From: Bacillus_BD sp963765265
GTDB taxonomy: Bacteria; Bacillota; Bacilli; Bacillales; Cytobacillaceae
Direction of reading: 5' to 3'
Assembly (NCBI GenBank): GCA_963765265.1
Contig: CAVXVN010000008.1
Coordinates: 310,001-374,000 of the forward strand
DNA: 64,000 bases
Shown here: positions 19,688 through 27,332 of the stretch, in pieces
Numbering within the stretch: position 1 is the first letter of the stretch
Layout of the letters: the number at the start of each line of letters is the position of its first letter
The notes under the pieces: model-generated
Databases searched by the model: none
Told to the model about the DNA's origin: nothing
What the model saw: the letters and a program-made list of their open reading frames with translations, nothing else
Translations under genes and position numbers: made by a program

Positions 19688-20458
19688 ATGGACGATTTGG
19701 AAAAGGACCAAAATGAAGATCATTTCGAGGAACCATCTCTTGAAGATTTTTTACCGAATGAAGAAGATGAATGGAATAAAGAACGAAAACAAAAACGGAA
19801 ATCTTGGATAACTAAATTGGTTGCCTCTATTTTATCATTTGCTTTGTTCGTGAGTGCCATCCAAATTTGGCCGCAACTCTTCAATCTATCTTCTATTTCA
19901 TTTTTGCAGAAGTCATCCGTACTATCTCAGCAGGAGGATATTTCAGAATATAAAAATGCCGTTGTGACCATTCAAAATCAGTATTCGAAAGGAACCGGTT
20001 TTAATATTTCTAAAAATGGACTCATTATTACAAATTATCATGTTGTTAACAACATGAATCCAATTACTGTTACCTTTCCAAAAGGAGAATTATTGAATGC
20101 GTCCATCATTGTATCAGATCCTGATTTAGATCTGGCCATTTTACAGGTAAAAGGAGAAGATTTACCATTTCTCACCTTAAGCAAGCCAGACGAATGGCGT
20201 AAACAAGATCATATTTATGTTATCGGGAATCCATTATTTCATAATCAAATTGTCAACGAGGGTAAAATTCTTGATGGATCCGATCAAAACGGAGTACTCA
20301 TGCTTTCGGCCCCTATTTATAAAGGTAATAGTGGTAGTCCAGTTATCAGTTCAAAAGGAGAGGTTATTGGTGTCGTATTTGCAAAATCAACGGAAGATCC
20401 TATAGGCTATGCCATCCCAATTGAAAAAGTATTAGAAAAATTACCCGAAAGTAATTGA
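19688..20458 (+). CDS. Membrane-anchored trypsin-like serine protease
   Basis: 256 residues: an acidic cytoplasmic N terminus (residues 1-35), one transmembrane helix (about 42-62), then an extracytoplasmic trypsin/HtrA-type protease domain. The triad is visible as ITNYHVVN (His), DPDLDLAIL (Asp) and YKGNSGSPVIS (Ser). There is no C-terminal PDZ domain, so it differs from HtrA/HtrB and resembles single-domain S1 proteases of Bacillus. Start ATG at 19688 follows aagggaattttcgt. It is the second gene after the large membrane protein and may process that protein or act in the same envelope function. Confidence 0.85.
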   Translation: MDDLEKDQNEDHFEEPSLEDFLPNEEDEWNKERKQKRKSWITKLVASILSFALFVSAIQIWPQLFNLSSISFLQKSSVLSQQEDISEYKNAVVTIQNQYSKGTGFNISKNGLIITNYHVVNNMNPITVTFPKGELLNASIIVSDPDLDLAILQVKGEDLPFLTLSKPDEWRKQDHIYVIGNPLFHNQIVNEGKILDGSDQNGVLMLSAPIYKGNSGSPVISSKGEVIGVVFAKSTEDPIGYAIPIEKVLEKLPESN

Positions 20459-20476
20459 AACTGTATAGAATTAGAG

Positions 20477-20534
20477 AGAGAAACAAGGGGACGATTCTGG
20501 CGTTTGCAAACGCTAGAATCGTCCCCCTTCTCAC
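20477..20534. repeat. REP-like palindrome with matched arm changes
   Basis: Full copy reading GGGGACGATTCTGGCG ... CGCTAGAATCGTCCCC around TTTGCAAA. Relative to the common form, GACGG/CCGTC has become GACGA/TCGTC on both arms, so pairing is kept. It closes the left side of the RNA cassette. Confidence 0.9.
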
Positions 20535-20656
20535 TAACCTCAAATAAATTAGGTCATGTTACCAATATCCTTGGTTTAAGTAGCATTTTTCCAAAGGATA
20601 CCGAACAAACGAAAATACACTGAACTCAAAAAAGAGCTCAGCGTTCTTCGCTTCCG

Positions 20657-20743
20657 TTCTATGTAGATCGATCACACGACTCTTCTAGTTATGGCTGCTG
20701 CGTTCCCGCCCTGACCTGTTCCTAGTGTCGTCGTTGAACGATA
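20657..20743 (-). ncRNA. Second SRP RNA, small type without Alu domain
   Basis: On the minus strand the apical part reads AGGTCAGG-GCG-GGAA-CGC-AGCAGCC. This is the Ffh-binding S-domain hairpin: GTCAGG and AGCAGCC form the symmetric internal loop, and GCG/CGC replaces the usual TCC/GGA stem below the same GGAA tetraloop, with pairing kept. Lower pairs CTAG/CTAG and ACGAC/GTCGT extend the hairpin to about 85 nucleotides, the size of 4.5S-type RNAs. No Alu domain fits in the space. The window also holds the usual large SRP RNA at 3287, so this is a second, structurally distinct copy. Confidence 0.7.
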
Positions 20744-20744
20744 A

Positions 20745-20816
20745 ATGGGATAGCTGGATTCGAACCAACAAAGCAAGAAGTTAAAGTTCGTTGCTTTACC
20801 GATTGTCTATACCCCA
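20745..20816 (-). tRNA. Gln-like tRNA with UUA anticodon, degenerate arms
   Basis: The minus strand aligns end to end with Bacillus tRNA-Gln(UUG). The acceptor stem TGGGGTA/TATCCCA is fully paired (one G-T) and the T arm (GTTGG-TTCGAAT-CCAGC) is intact. The anticodon loop is CTTTAAC, giving anticodon UUA, which would read the stop codon UAA. The anticodon stem has one mismatch (C28-T42) and one compensated change; the D stem has lost two of its pairs; the discriminator is T rather than G. CCA is not encoded. Either a decaying tRNA, a suppressor-like tRNA, or a tRNA-shaped processing signal in the RNA cassette. Confidence 0.65.
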
Positions 20817-20851
20817 ATATGTGTTTATTTGATTAAGATAAATTATTTAAA

Positions 20852-20939
20852 CGGAGTTGGAGGGATTTGAACCCTCGCGCCGGTTACCCGACCTACTCAC
20901 TTTCCAGGCGAGCCCCTTCAGCCGCTTGGGTACAACTCC
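20852..20939 (-). tRNA. tRNA-Ser(GGA)
   Basis: A complete class II tRNA: acceptor GGAGTTG/CAACTCC perfectly paired, anticodon arm CTCGC-CTGGAAA-GTGAG with anticodon GGA (reads UCC/UCU), a long variable arm, T arm GAGGG-TTCAAAT-CCCTC and discriminator G. CCA is not encoded. Its 5' end lies about three bases after the end of the 6S-like RNA. Confidence 0.95.
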
Positions 20940-20942
20940 AAA

Positions 20943-21125
20943 ATCCCCACTTTATGCCGTTCCCTAGATGTTTTTGTAACCCGCTCTCAGCAGGTGGGTT
21001 TCCGCATTATGACCTTCCTGCGATCCTAAACAAGTAGGCATGGCATCAGTCAATAAATATAGGAATCCCGAATAAATAGTAAGGTTTAAAACATAACGGG
21101 CTAACGAACATTGCAGGATTGAATG
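20943..21125 (-). ncRNA. ssrS: 6S-like RNA (ssrS type)
   Basis: On the minus strand the 5' part reads CCTGCAATGTTCGTTAGCC, matching the start of 6S RNAs (E. coli has CTGAGATGTTCGCAAGC), and the 3' part reads GGGTTACA then GGGAACGGCAT, which pairs back with ATG/TTC and CCC of the 5' strand. ATGTTTT/AAAACAT and AACC/GGTT continue a long interrupted stem around a large central bubble, the shape that lets 6S RNA mimic an open promoter and hold RNA polymerase. Near the tip GGAAACCCACCTGC and GCGGGTT form a hairpin. Size about 180. Identification is from memory of the family, not a covariance-model hit. Confidence 0.65.
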
Positions 21126-21257
21126 TAATCGAGGGAACTCAAAATTCTAAATTGGTTAAAACCAAGAGAATTTATTACGCTCAATATATCTCGCATCGGC
21201 GTAAAAAGAATATATCATAGAAAAATAACATTGTGAATCAGTAAATAATGGTATAAT

Positions 21258-21278
21258 CGGGGACGGTTATCCTTGTGT
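21258..21278. repeat. REP-like half site
   Basis: ggggacggttatccttgtgt, one damaged arm of the palindrome. With the full copy at 20477 it brackets the RNA cassette. Confidence 0.45.
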
Positions 21279-21387
21279 AGCGAATAGTCAAAGTAGTCTT
21301 TTAGCTACAATAGAGAATTATAAGGAATGAGCTTATATATTCAGGAAAGAATAAAAGGAAATTTTTAAAAAGGAGATACTCCAATCT

Positions 21388-22095
21388 ATGGAAAGCTATC
21401 ATAAAAAGTTGATTTCATTATCATCGAATTCCGTCATTTTAGGAATATTATTAGCCATTGTTGGAGGCTTTTTAGATGCTTATACTTTTGTCAGTAGGGA
21501 TGGAGTATTTGCAAATGCACAATCAGGTAATATGGTCATTTTTGCTGTGAAGGTAGTAAATGAAGAATGGGACAGTGCTTTCCTTTATTTATCACCTATT
21601 TTTGCTTTTATTATAGGTGTTCTAGTATCAGAAGTTGTAAAGACGGCGCGTTTAAGAGATTTAATCTATAGCTACAGACGCTCTATTTTGATTCTTGAAT
21701 GTCTTATTTTATTCACTGTAGGAATCTTACCCGAAAGTGTACCAAATGTAGTGGTGGTCGTATGTATTTCATTCGTATCGTCCTTACAAATCTCTACTTT
21801 CAACAAAGTTGAAAATTGGGCTTATAATTCAACGATGACAACAGGAAATCTTCGAACAGCAGCCCAGGCAGCTTATGCATTATTCATAGAACATAATCAC
21901 GAAGCAAAAAAACAATTCAAAGACTTTTCTCTTATTATTCTCTCTTTTTTATTCGGTGCTTTAGCGGGAACATTTTTTACCATATATATAGGAAACAGAT
22001 CGATATGGATAGCAGCAGGCATTTTATTTATTTCCCTTATCTTGTATCACAGAGACAGAGGGTATTTCCGAAAACCAATAAAAAAAGTGTCCTAG
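21388..22095 (+). CDS. DUF1275 (YoaK-like) membrane protein
   Basis: 235 residues, six to seven transmembrane helices. The DUF1275 signatures are GGFLDAYTFVSRDGVFANAQ (near residue 25) followed by SGNMV, and MTTGNLRTAA in the second half. Members are inner-membrane proteins of unknown transport function. The start is preceded by aaaaaggagatactcc. It reads away from the RNA cassette. Confidence 0.85.
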   Translation: MESYHKKLISLSSNSVILGILLAIVGGFLDAYTFVSRDGVFANAQSGNMVIFAVKVVNEEWDSAFLYLSPIFAFIIGVLVSEVVKTARLRDLIYSYRRSILILECLILFTVGILPESVPNVVVVVCISFVSSLQISTFNKVENWAYNSTMTTGNLRTAAQAAYALFIEHNHEAKKQFKDFSLIILSFLFGALAGTFFTIYIGNRSIWIAAGILFISLILYHRDRGYFRKPIKKVS

Positions 22096-22401
22096 ACCAC
22101 GGAAAAAGTCGACTTTTTTATAAAAAAGTCCACACTATTTATTTTCTTCTTTTCCTATATTCGAAGCCGACATTTCTCTAATAATTTGGTAAATATTAGA
22201 TTTTGAATCAGAGCTTTGTCTCTTTAATTTCATATTTTATATGTCGACTTTCTTAGTACTATTTGTAAAGTATTAAGTTATGTCACCTGCACCTATGAAT
22301 TCTTTAATGGCTATTACATTTGCCCATCATCTTATCAAAAAATTGTTATATGGGATTCATAATATAATGGCATTCGGAAATGATAAGTTTGAGGTGATCA
22401 T
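22096..22401. other. Gene-free stretch before sspH
   Basis: AT-rich. Just after the DUF1275 stop it holds aaaaagtcgactttttt, a short palindrome ending in T's that may terminate the upstream gene. No open frame or recognised RNA is seen. The last 70 bases must hold the sspH promoter; a gaggtgatc ribosome site precedes 22402. Confidence 0.4.
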
Positions 22402-22596
22402 ATGGATTTGAATCGTGTTAAAGAAGTCCTGACTTCCGATCAAGAAATAGCGGTACACTATCATGGCATTCCTGTGTGGATTGAGAGTATTGAAGACACA
22501 TCTAGTATGGCTGTTGTTTCAGAGCGAGGTACCCATAGCGAAAGGCAGCTAGTGTCGATTGATGCTTTGGAGGAAACTGGAGAATATTATACGTAA
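22402..22596 (+). CDS. sspH: Small acid-soluble spore protein, H type
   Basis: 64 residues, an SspH-family protein packed in the core of the dormant spore. Family features are the N-terminal NRVKEVLTSDQEI, HYHGIPVWIESI and the central VSERGTHSERQ. Normal length. A gaggtgatc site precedes the ATG, and a strong terminator follows at 22657, so it is a single-gene unit, expected to be made in the forespore. Good evidence that the organism forms endospores. Confidence 0.9.
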   Translation: MDLNRVKEVLTSDQEIAVHYHGIPVWIESIEDTSSMAVVSERGTHSERQLVSIDALEETGEYYT

Positions 22597-22656
22597 AGGT
22601 AAAAGGCACTCAATTATTTCCCGAGTTTATATCCTCTTTTACATTAACAAAGGAGC

Positions 22657-22692
22657 GGATAGACAGGCAACATTCTCTGTCTATCCTTTTTA
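22657..22692 (+). terminator. Terminator after sspH
   Basis: ggatagacag and ctgtctatcc form a perfect ten-pair stem followed by tttttag. Confidence 0.85.
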
Positions 22693-22839
22693 GTTCTTTG
22701 TCCTAACAGATCATCTTAGCATGGAGTAAATTTCAAGCTTTTTAACAGCCTCGCCCTCCATTTATTTCACCAATTGTATTCTTACACAGTTTAAAATTGT
22801 ATCCTGTCCTGTGGCTTTTATTTTCAATGAGTTTAATCT

Positions 22840-22875
22840 AAAGAGCCATCTCCTTTATTAGGATCTGGCTCTTTA
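22840..22875 (-). terminator. Terminator after the sulfite-oxidase-family gene
   Basis: aaagagccat / atctggctcttt hairpin. On the minus strand it ends in TTTAGA just after the stop at 22897. Confidence 0.65.
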
Positions 22876-22896
22876 CTACTCATCTAAGCATTCGTG

Positions 22897-23490
22897 TTAA
22901 CGATACCGCTCTTCTTTAAATGGATTTGCTGTCATTGAATAGCCAAACTCTTCCCAAAATCCAGCCTCGTCTTCCTTCATAAACTCAATGCCTGACACCC
23001 ACTTGGTCCCTTTCCAGAGATAGAATACCTCAGGTGGAATGAACCTTAATGGATAACCATGTTTAGGATCAATATCCTGCCAATCATGATTTTTATCCTT
23101 CCAACGGTATACAAACAAAGAATCGTCCCCTAATAACGGCTCGAGGGGCAGGTTTGCCGAATAACCAAATCTATCCCCATTGTAGTAACCATAAATTTTG
23201 ATGTATTTTACGCCCTCATTGATTTCCACAAATTTTAATAACTCTCTAAGTGTAATTCCTTCAAATGATGTATCAAATTTAGACCAGGTCGTAACACAAT
23301 GCATATTAACGGTTGAAATGGTCTTAGGTAACTCCATCATTTCTTTATAGGTGAAGAACTTTTCTTCTTTTACCTCTCCAAAAAGCCTGAAATTCCATGT
23401 GGTTTCATCAAAAAAGGGGATATCCCCTTGATGTAATATTGGCCATTTATCTGTTTCGAATTGACCTGGTGGAAGCTGTTTTTCCATCAT
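22897..23490 (-). CDS. yuiH: Molybdopterin-binding sulfite-oxidase-family protein (YuiH-like)
   Basis: 197 residues, the single-domain, cytosolic-type member of the sulfite oxidase family related to Bacillus YuiH. The conserved Cys that ligates molybdenum is in VNMHCVTTWSKFDTSFEG (near residue 65), followed by FGYSANLPLEPL and HGYPLRFIPPEVF-YLWKGTKWV. The start at 23490 (MMEKQLPPGQF) follows gagggatggtgt; the longer frame to 23619 has no ribosome site. Substrate unknown; no heme or dimerisation domain is attached. Confidence 0.85.
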   Translation of the reverse strand: MMEKQLPPGQFETDKWPILHQGDIPFFDETTWNFRLFGEVKEEKFFTYKEMMELPKTISTVNMHCVTTWSKFDTSFEGITLRELLKFVEINEGVKYIKIYGYYNGDRFGYSANLPLEPLLGDDSLFVYRWKDKNHDWQDIDPKHGYPLRFIPPEVFYLWKGTKWVSGIEFMKEDEAGFWEEFGYSMTANPFKEERYR

Positions 23491-23587
23491 ACACCATCCC
23501 TCTCTATACCTTAAAATAATATCAGAATGTTTATTAAAAATAAAATAAGGCATATTAAGTATGCGGTTATAAAGGGGGGTAAAATGG

Positions 23588-23890
23588 ATGGTATTTTTAT
23601 CACGAGAACAAATTATCAATGAATTAGAACAGTCTTTTCAACTTTATATCGAAAAATTTGGTATAGAAAGTATTGGTATTTTTGAGGAAGAAGGCCAAGG
23701 TGATCGATATTATTTAGGTTATACTGCAAAAAAAGACGGCAAAACCTATCATATCCATATTCCATATACAAAGAACAAAAATGGAGACTTATCCCCTATT
23801 AATAATGAGTGGACTGTAGAATCCGACGAACCAGAGGGAGAAGATCTTAAAGGATATGATAATTTAGAAAGTGTGTTTCGTGAAATGTAG
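23588..23890 (+). CDS. DUF5634 family protein
   Basis: A 100-residue acidic soluble protein with the conserved GIESIGIFEEEGQGDRYYLG and KDGKTYHIHIPY segments of this Bacillus family; function unknown. It is divergent from the YuiH-like gene. The last 28 bases of the gene are duplicated, joined to the following REP palindrome, at 26709 (see findings). Confidence 0.75.
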   Translation: MVFLSREQIINELEQSFQLYIEKFGIESIGIFEEEGQGDRYYLGYTAKKDGKTYHIHIPYTKNKNGDLSPINNEWTVESDEPEGEDLKGYDNLESVFREM

Positions 23891-23891
23891 T

Positions 23892-23965
23892 AGGAAACAA
23901 GGGGACGGTTCTCTTGTTTCCAATTAAAGTACTAAAAAGAAACAGAAGAACCGTCCCCGCGTTTC
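23892..23965. repeat. REP-like palindrome, long-loop form
   Basis: Arms GAAACAAGGGGACGGTTCT and AGAAGAACCGTCCCCGCGTTTC are separated by about 30 bases (ttaaagtac is itself near-palindromic). An almost identical copy lies at 26738-26812. Confidence 0.85.
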
Positions 23966-23977
23966 TTAATTAACTTG

Positions 23978-24637
23978 TTACTCTTTCTGTAAATCCTTCT
24001 TTTGCAAAATAATAGCAGGACCATGATCAAATACTTGACGGAAAAATTTCACCATCGGTCCGACGATAAGGGCCGATACAATTGTGCCTTCTCGGATACC
24101 CTGAATTTCTGCCAATCCGATAAAAGAGATAGCAACAGCTACTACCACTATGCTAACGTCAACAATGAGCTTGACATCGCCAAATTTCTTTTTCAACTTA
24201 AGAGCAAGAACTTTTACAATTCCTTCACCCGCATTATTCACAACGTTTGCTTCAAGCTGCAATACAGTACTGAAAGCAAGGAGCGTACAACCAATAAGCA
24301 GCATGATTACTTGCATAAGGTATGTAGGTGTTTGCAGAAAAGAAAACAGGTACATATTGAGGTCAATCGATAAGCCTAAAATAGGACCCACAATAAACTG
24401 TAAATACTGTTCTTTCGGAAACTCTTTTTTCATAAGCAAAATTTGAATGAGTACAAACGTAATATTCAACAATGCCGTAAAAGCACCAAAGCTAAGCGGA
24501 AACACAAAACTTAGCACATACGGTAAACTGGAAATCGCCGTTGTCCCCAAGTTCGCAAGTGTAACAAGACTTATACCAGTACCCATTATCAACAGACTGA
24601 TTAATAACAGTCCATACCCCTTTACAATAAGTCCCAT
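23978..24637 (-). CDS. YczE/YyaS/YitT-family membrane protein
   Basis: 219 residues, five to six transmembrane helices; the N-terminal MGTGISLVTLANLGTTAISS and NAGEGIVKVLALKL in the second half are characteristic of the YczE branch. Function in Bacillus is poorly defined; one member is linked to lipopeptide synthesis control. A gaagtgagg site precedes the ATG. The gene converges on DUF5634 across a REP palindrome. Confidence 0.8.
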   Translation of the reverse strand: MGLIVKGYGLLLISLLIMGTGISLVTLANLGTTAISSLPYVLSFVFPLSFGAFTALLNITFVLIQILLMKKEFPKEQYLQFIVGPILGLSIDLNMYLFSFLQTPTYLMQVIMLLIGCTLLAFSTVLQLEANVVNNAGEGIVKVLALKLKKKFGDVKLIVDVSIVVVAVAISFIGLAEIQGIREGTIVSALIVGPMVKFFRQVFDHGPAIILQKKDLQKE

Positions 24638-24720
24638 ATCCTCACTTCTTTCTGCTAAATTATTAAATTATTCAGATATTAGTAGTGTAACACGGTTCCT
24701 AACACAAATTCCTCTTTAAC

Positions 24721-24870
24721 ACTTTACCTGAACAAAACAATACAAGAATAGAGAAAGATAGAATCACTTTTTCCATTAGAAACAATGATACTTGGTACTT
24801 TGATAATAAAGATTTAGCCATTGAATTTAATGAACGGTTAGGTGAGCCTAAATTTATACCAGGGATGTAA
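24721..24870 (+). pseudogene. Gene remnant, C-terminal 49 residues only
   Basis: An open run without a start codon, ending NDTWYFDNKDLAIEFNERLG then EPKFIPGM and a stop. Composition is fully protein-like, and a terminator hairpin stands 55 bases downstream, so this looks like the tail of a lost gene. The family is not recognised. Confidence 0.4.
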
Positions 24871-24923
24871 ATTTTAAAAGGTTAAGTCCCCGACTTCCCC
24901 ATTTATATATATACGGAAATAGT

Positions 24924-24952
24924 GTCATGACAGCTATTCATGACGTTTTTTT
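24924..24952 (+). terminator. Terminator after the remnant
   Basis: gtcatga and tcatgac pair around cagctat and are followed by gttttttta. Confidence 0.75.
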
Positions 24953-25249
24953 ATGTTTTACTATGAACTACAGGGACATGTCTCGCGTTTGTAGGAGCTA
25001 AGTAGAAAGTCCTTCCCCAACCGTTCTAACATAGGCTGCTTTTTTCGTCTGAATTCTGTTTAATGAAGGCTCTTTTCTTAAACTTTGTTGCTTTTGAATG
25101 AAAAAAATAAAATATTCATATAATATTCATAAAACAAAGGGTGAAAGTTTTGAGAAAAGATGCCCCGAAACCCTAAATGAATACATGTGTAGTCCCTTAT
25201 ACGAAAAACAACAATCTATGCGAAAATAGCCTTAATGAAAAATCCATTT

Positions 25250-25975
25250 TCAAAGTTCTTTTACCTGTTTTAAATAATAATCCGAAAGCGCTTGATACTC
25301 TTTTACCTCTTCTTTCCCCTTTTCACTGATTACATAGACGCCTCTCTTTACTCTTTCGAACCAACCATAGTAGTTTTTCGTTAAGATCGATGAAGTTTTA
25401 CTTCCTGTTCCTTTTTCTTTCAAGTCCTTTGGAGATAATGATCCAAAATGTTCAAGGTAGCATGCAATCTGAATGCAATTTTCTTTATAAGCCGTCATAA
25501 TTTTGGTTCGATTACTGCCACCCACATTATAGTCAGCACTACGCCCTTCCATTTCTTTCATTAAAGCTTGACGCTTTCGCTTGTTCTGTCCTTTACTTTG
25601 ACTGCGATTAAATGGCGTCGGATGAAAAAGAATTTCTGCATTGGCCCGATTCCCTTGAAATGAAACCAAGATTAGCCCTAGCTCTAATCTCTTCACTAAA
25701 TGGCATTTATCCCTCCATTGCTTAGAATTTAACCGTCCTTTTGGCCTTGGAATGGCAATATAAACCTGATCTGTTAGCCGTTGCCGTTTTGCCGCCTGGA
25801 TAAGTAAATCAACACTTAATGTTAACTTCAATTCAATAATTACAATCTCATCATCTTTGATTGCCGCTATATCACAATCGTTCACCTCACCAAATACTTG
25901 ATAATCTTCAAGAAGAAAGTATTTCTGGATCGGCTTATATAAATCTACTTCTAATCGCTTATTCTTTTCATTCAT
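25250..25975 (-). CDS. DUF2161 family, predicted PD-(D/E)xK nuclease-like protein
   Basis: 241 residues. The N-terminal half has the core of the restriction-endonuclease fold: an Asp in GEVNDCDIAAI and IVIIELKLTLS (the E-x-K), consistent with DUF2161. The C-terminal half (about residues 150-241) looks like a winged-helix DNA-binding domain (HFGSLSPKDLKEK, GWFERVKRGVYVI). Role unknown: it may be a repair or self-defence nuclease. It stands alone between gene remnants. Confidence 0.75.
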   Translation of the reverse strand: MNEKNKRLEVDLYKPIQKYFLLEDYQVFGEVNDCDIAAIKDDEIVIIELKLTLSVDLLIQAAKRQRLTDQVYIAIPRPKGRLNSKQWRDKCHLVKRLELGLILVSFQGNRANAEILFHPTPFNRSQSKGQNKRKRQALMKEMEGRSADYNVGGSNRTKIMTAYKENCIQIACYLEHFGSLSPKDLKEKGTGSKTSSILTKNYYGWFERVKRGVYVISEKGKEEVKEYQALSDYYLKQVKEL

Positions 25976-26180
25976 ATGTATTCACCACTTTATGAATAGC
26001 TGTTATACTCTTCGAATTTCCTATTCATCTATTATTTTTGTCTTCGAACAACTTTCGAATCTTCCCTTAATGAATGTTCTGTTTGTTGATTTCTTTCCAT
26101 TTTAACACCCTATTTGTCTACCTAACAAAGAAAACTTAAGTATAATTAACTGAAATGACTTAAATAAATGGAGGGGTTTT

Positions 26181-26369
26181 ATGTTTGCAGTAGAGGGAGC
26201 ATGTCTTGTTCTTGTGGATGTACAAGGTAAACTAGCAGCCATTGTGGATGAAAGTGAATCGATGATTGAACATGTGGCAAAGCTTGTACATGCGATGCAG
26301 GTACTTGGTATTTTACCAACATGTACGGAAATGCATTTATATGAGCTTTTTACAAAGGGCCGACCATGA
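26181..26369 (+). pseudogene. Isochorismatase-family hydrolase, truncated
   Basis: 62 residues with the start of a cysteine hydrolase of the isochorismatase superfamily: LVLVDVQGKLA holds the catalytic Asp, followed by VAKLVHAMQVLGI. The rest of the 180-residue domain, including the catalytic Cys, is gone. A gaggggtttt ribosome site remains. A truncated gene. Confidence 0.6.
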
Positions 26370-26523
26370 ACAGTTTTAAACGAAGTTATGACATCCCGTG
26401 CAGACTAAATGAAGTAATCACTATATTTGACGTCAGGTGTAATTGTAGAAGGGTCTGCAAACCCATTAATAATAAGATGCTTCCTCTTGTTTTGATAATT
26501 TATTCTTTACGATTTTACTAGAA

Positions 26524-26660
26524 GATTTATCAACAATATAAGCTTATCCAAAACGAACTCTCCATCTCATTCCACTCATCAGGGTGCCGTTCCGCAAACT
26601 TCTTATTCAAGATTCCATCAAAATGAAGAATCATCTCTTTAACCTTGATGTAAATCAACG
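26524..26660 (-). pseudogene. Gene remnant, unrecognised
   Basis: On the minus strand a protein-like run KEMILHFDGILNKKFAERHP then DEWNEMESSFW is open between stops, without a proper start. The stretch 26370-26815 otherwise holds no gene, only REP pieces. Confidence 0.35.
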
Positions 26661-26679
26661 ATGTTTCTACTCTATCGGA

Positions 26680-26704
26680 AAAGGAAACGCAAGAACCGTC
26701 CCTC
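26680..26704. repeat. REP-like half site
   Basis: aaacgcaagaaccgtccctctgtt, one arm only, immediately before the duplicated REP block. Confidence 0.5.
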
Positions 26705-26708
26705 TGTT

Positions 26709-26812
26709 AGGTTTAGAAAGTGTGTTTCGTGAAATGTAGGAAACAAGGGGACGGTTCTCTTGTTTCCAATTAAAGTACTAAAAAGAAACAGAAGAACCGT
26801 CCCCGCGTTTTC
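26709..26812. repeat. Duplicated REP block carrying the end of the DUF5634 gene
   Basis: This block repeats 23863-23964 almost exactly: tttagaaagtgtgtttcgtg and aaatgtag (the last codons of DUF5634) are followed by the same long-loop palindrome. The only difference is a missing tag triplet at the stop. It is a pasted copy 2.8 kb from its likely source. Confidence 0.85.
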
Positions 26813-26815
26813 CAC

Positions 26816-27256
26816 TCATACTTCAGTGACTTTTACAGAACGCGGCATTAATGGATGACATCGAATCACTTCAATCGTATTCTTTCTATCATCTATTAAT
26901 ATATCCTTTCCTTCAAACCATTCCTTTATCGTTCTATCTGGAAATTCTGGCTTGCAATGGGTAAAAATGTAATTTAAGGTAGGAATATTTTTTCCTATTA
27001 TACCGAGAATATTTTCCGAATTCTTTCTATCCTCTTCCGTGTCCACTATAAATATCTCTTCTATATTTTTTTCATATACATTTAAAAGGATATCCCTCAT
27101 TAAATCGCCGAAAGGTTGTATCCTGTCTAGTTCATCACTTTCTAAGATGATGATCTCTTCTGGAAGAATATGATATCTTTGTTTCACATAACCATAATCT
27201 ATTTCCTGTTCTCTTCCCACCAAAAATAGTACTTTTTTATTCTCTACTAAACACAT
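26816..27256 (-). CDS. ybcF: Beta-carbonic-anhydrase-like protein (YbcF-like)
   Basis: 146 residues, related to the shortened carbonic-anhydrase-like proteins encoded beside DabAB in Bacillus. The C-terminal IRCHPLMPRSVKVTEV and the strand EEIFIVDTEEDRK are the recognisable parts. The usual zinc Cys-x-Asp-x-Arg and His-x-x-Cys ligands of active beta-carbonic anhydrases are not evident, so it may be inactive or regulatory. The start follows gggggagatttt. It is the last gene of the leftward dab locus. Confidence 0.6.
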   Translation of the reverse strand: MCLVENKKVLFLVGREQEIDYGYVKQRYHILPEEIIILESDELDRIQPFGDLMRDILLNVYEKNIEEIFIVDTEEDRKNSENILGIIGKNIPTLNYIFTHCKPEFPDRTIKEWFEGKDILIDDRKNTIEVIRCHPLMPRSVKVTEV

Positions 27257-27332
27257 AAAATCTCCCCCATGAATCCTTACGTTTATGCTTCTTTAACGAA
27301 CACCTGAATGTGTATTCAGTTTGAACAGCCTT

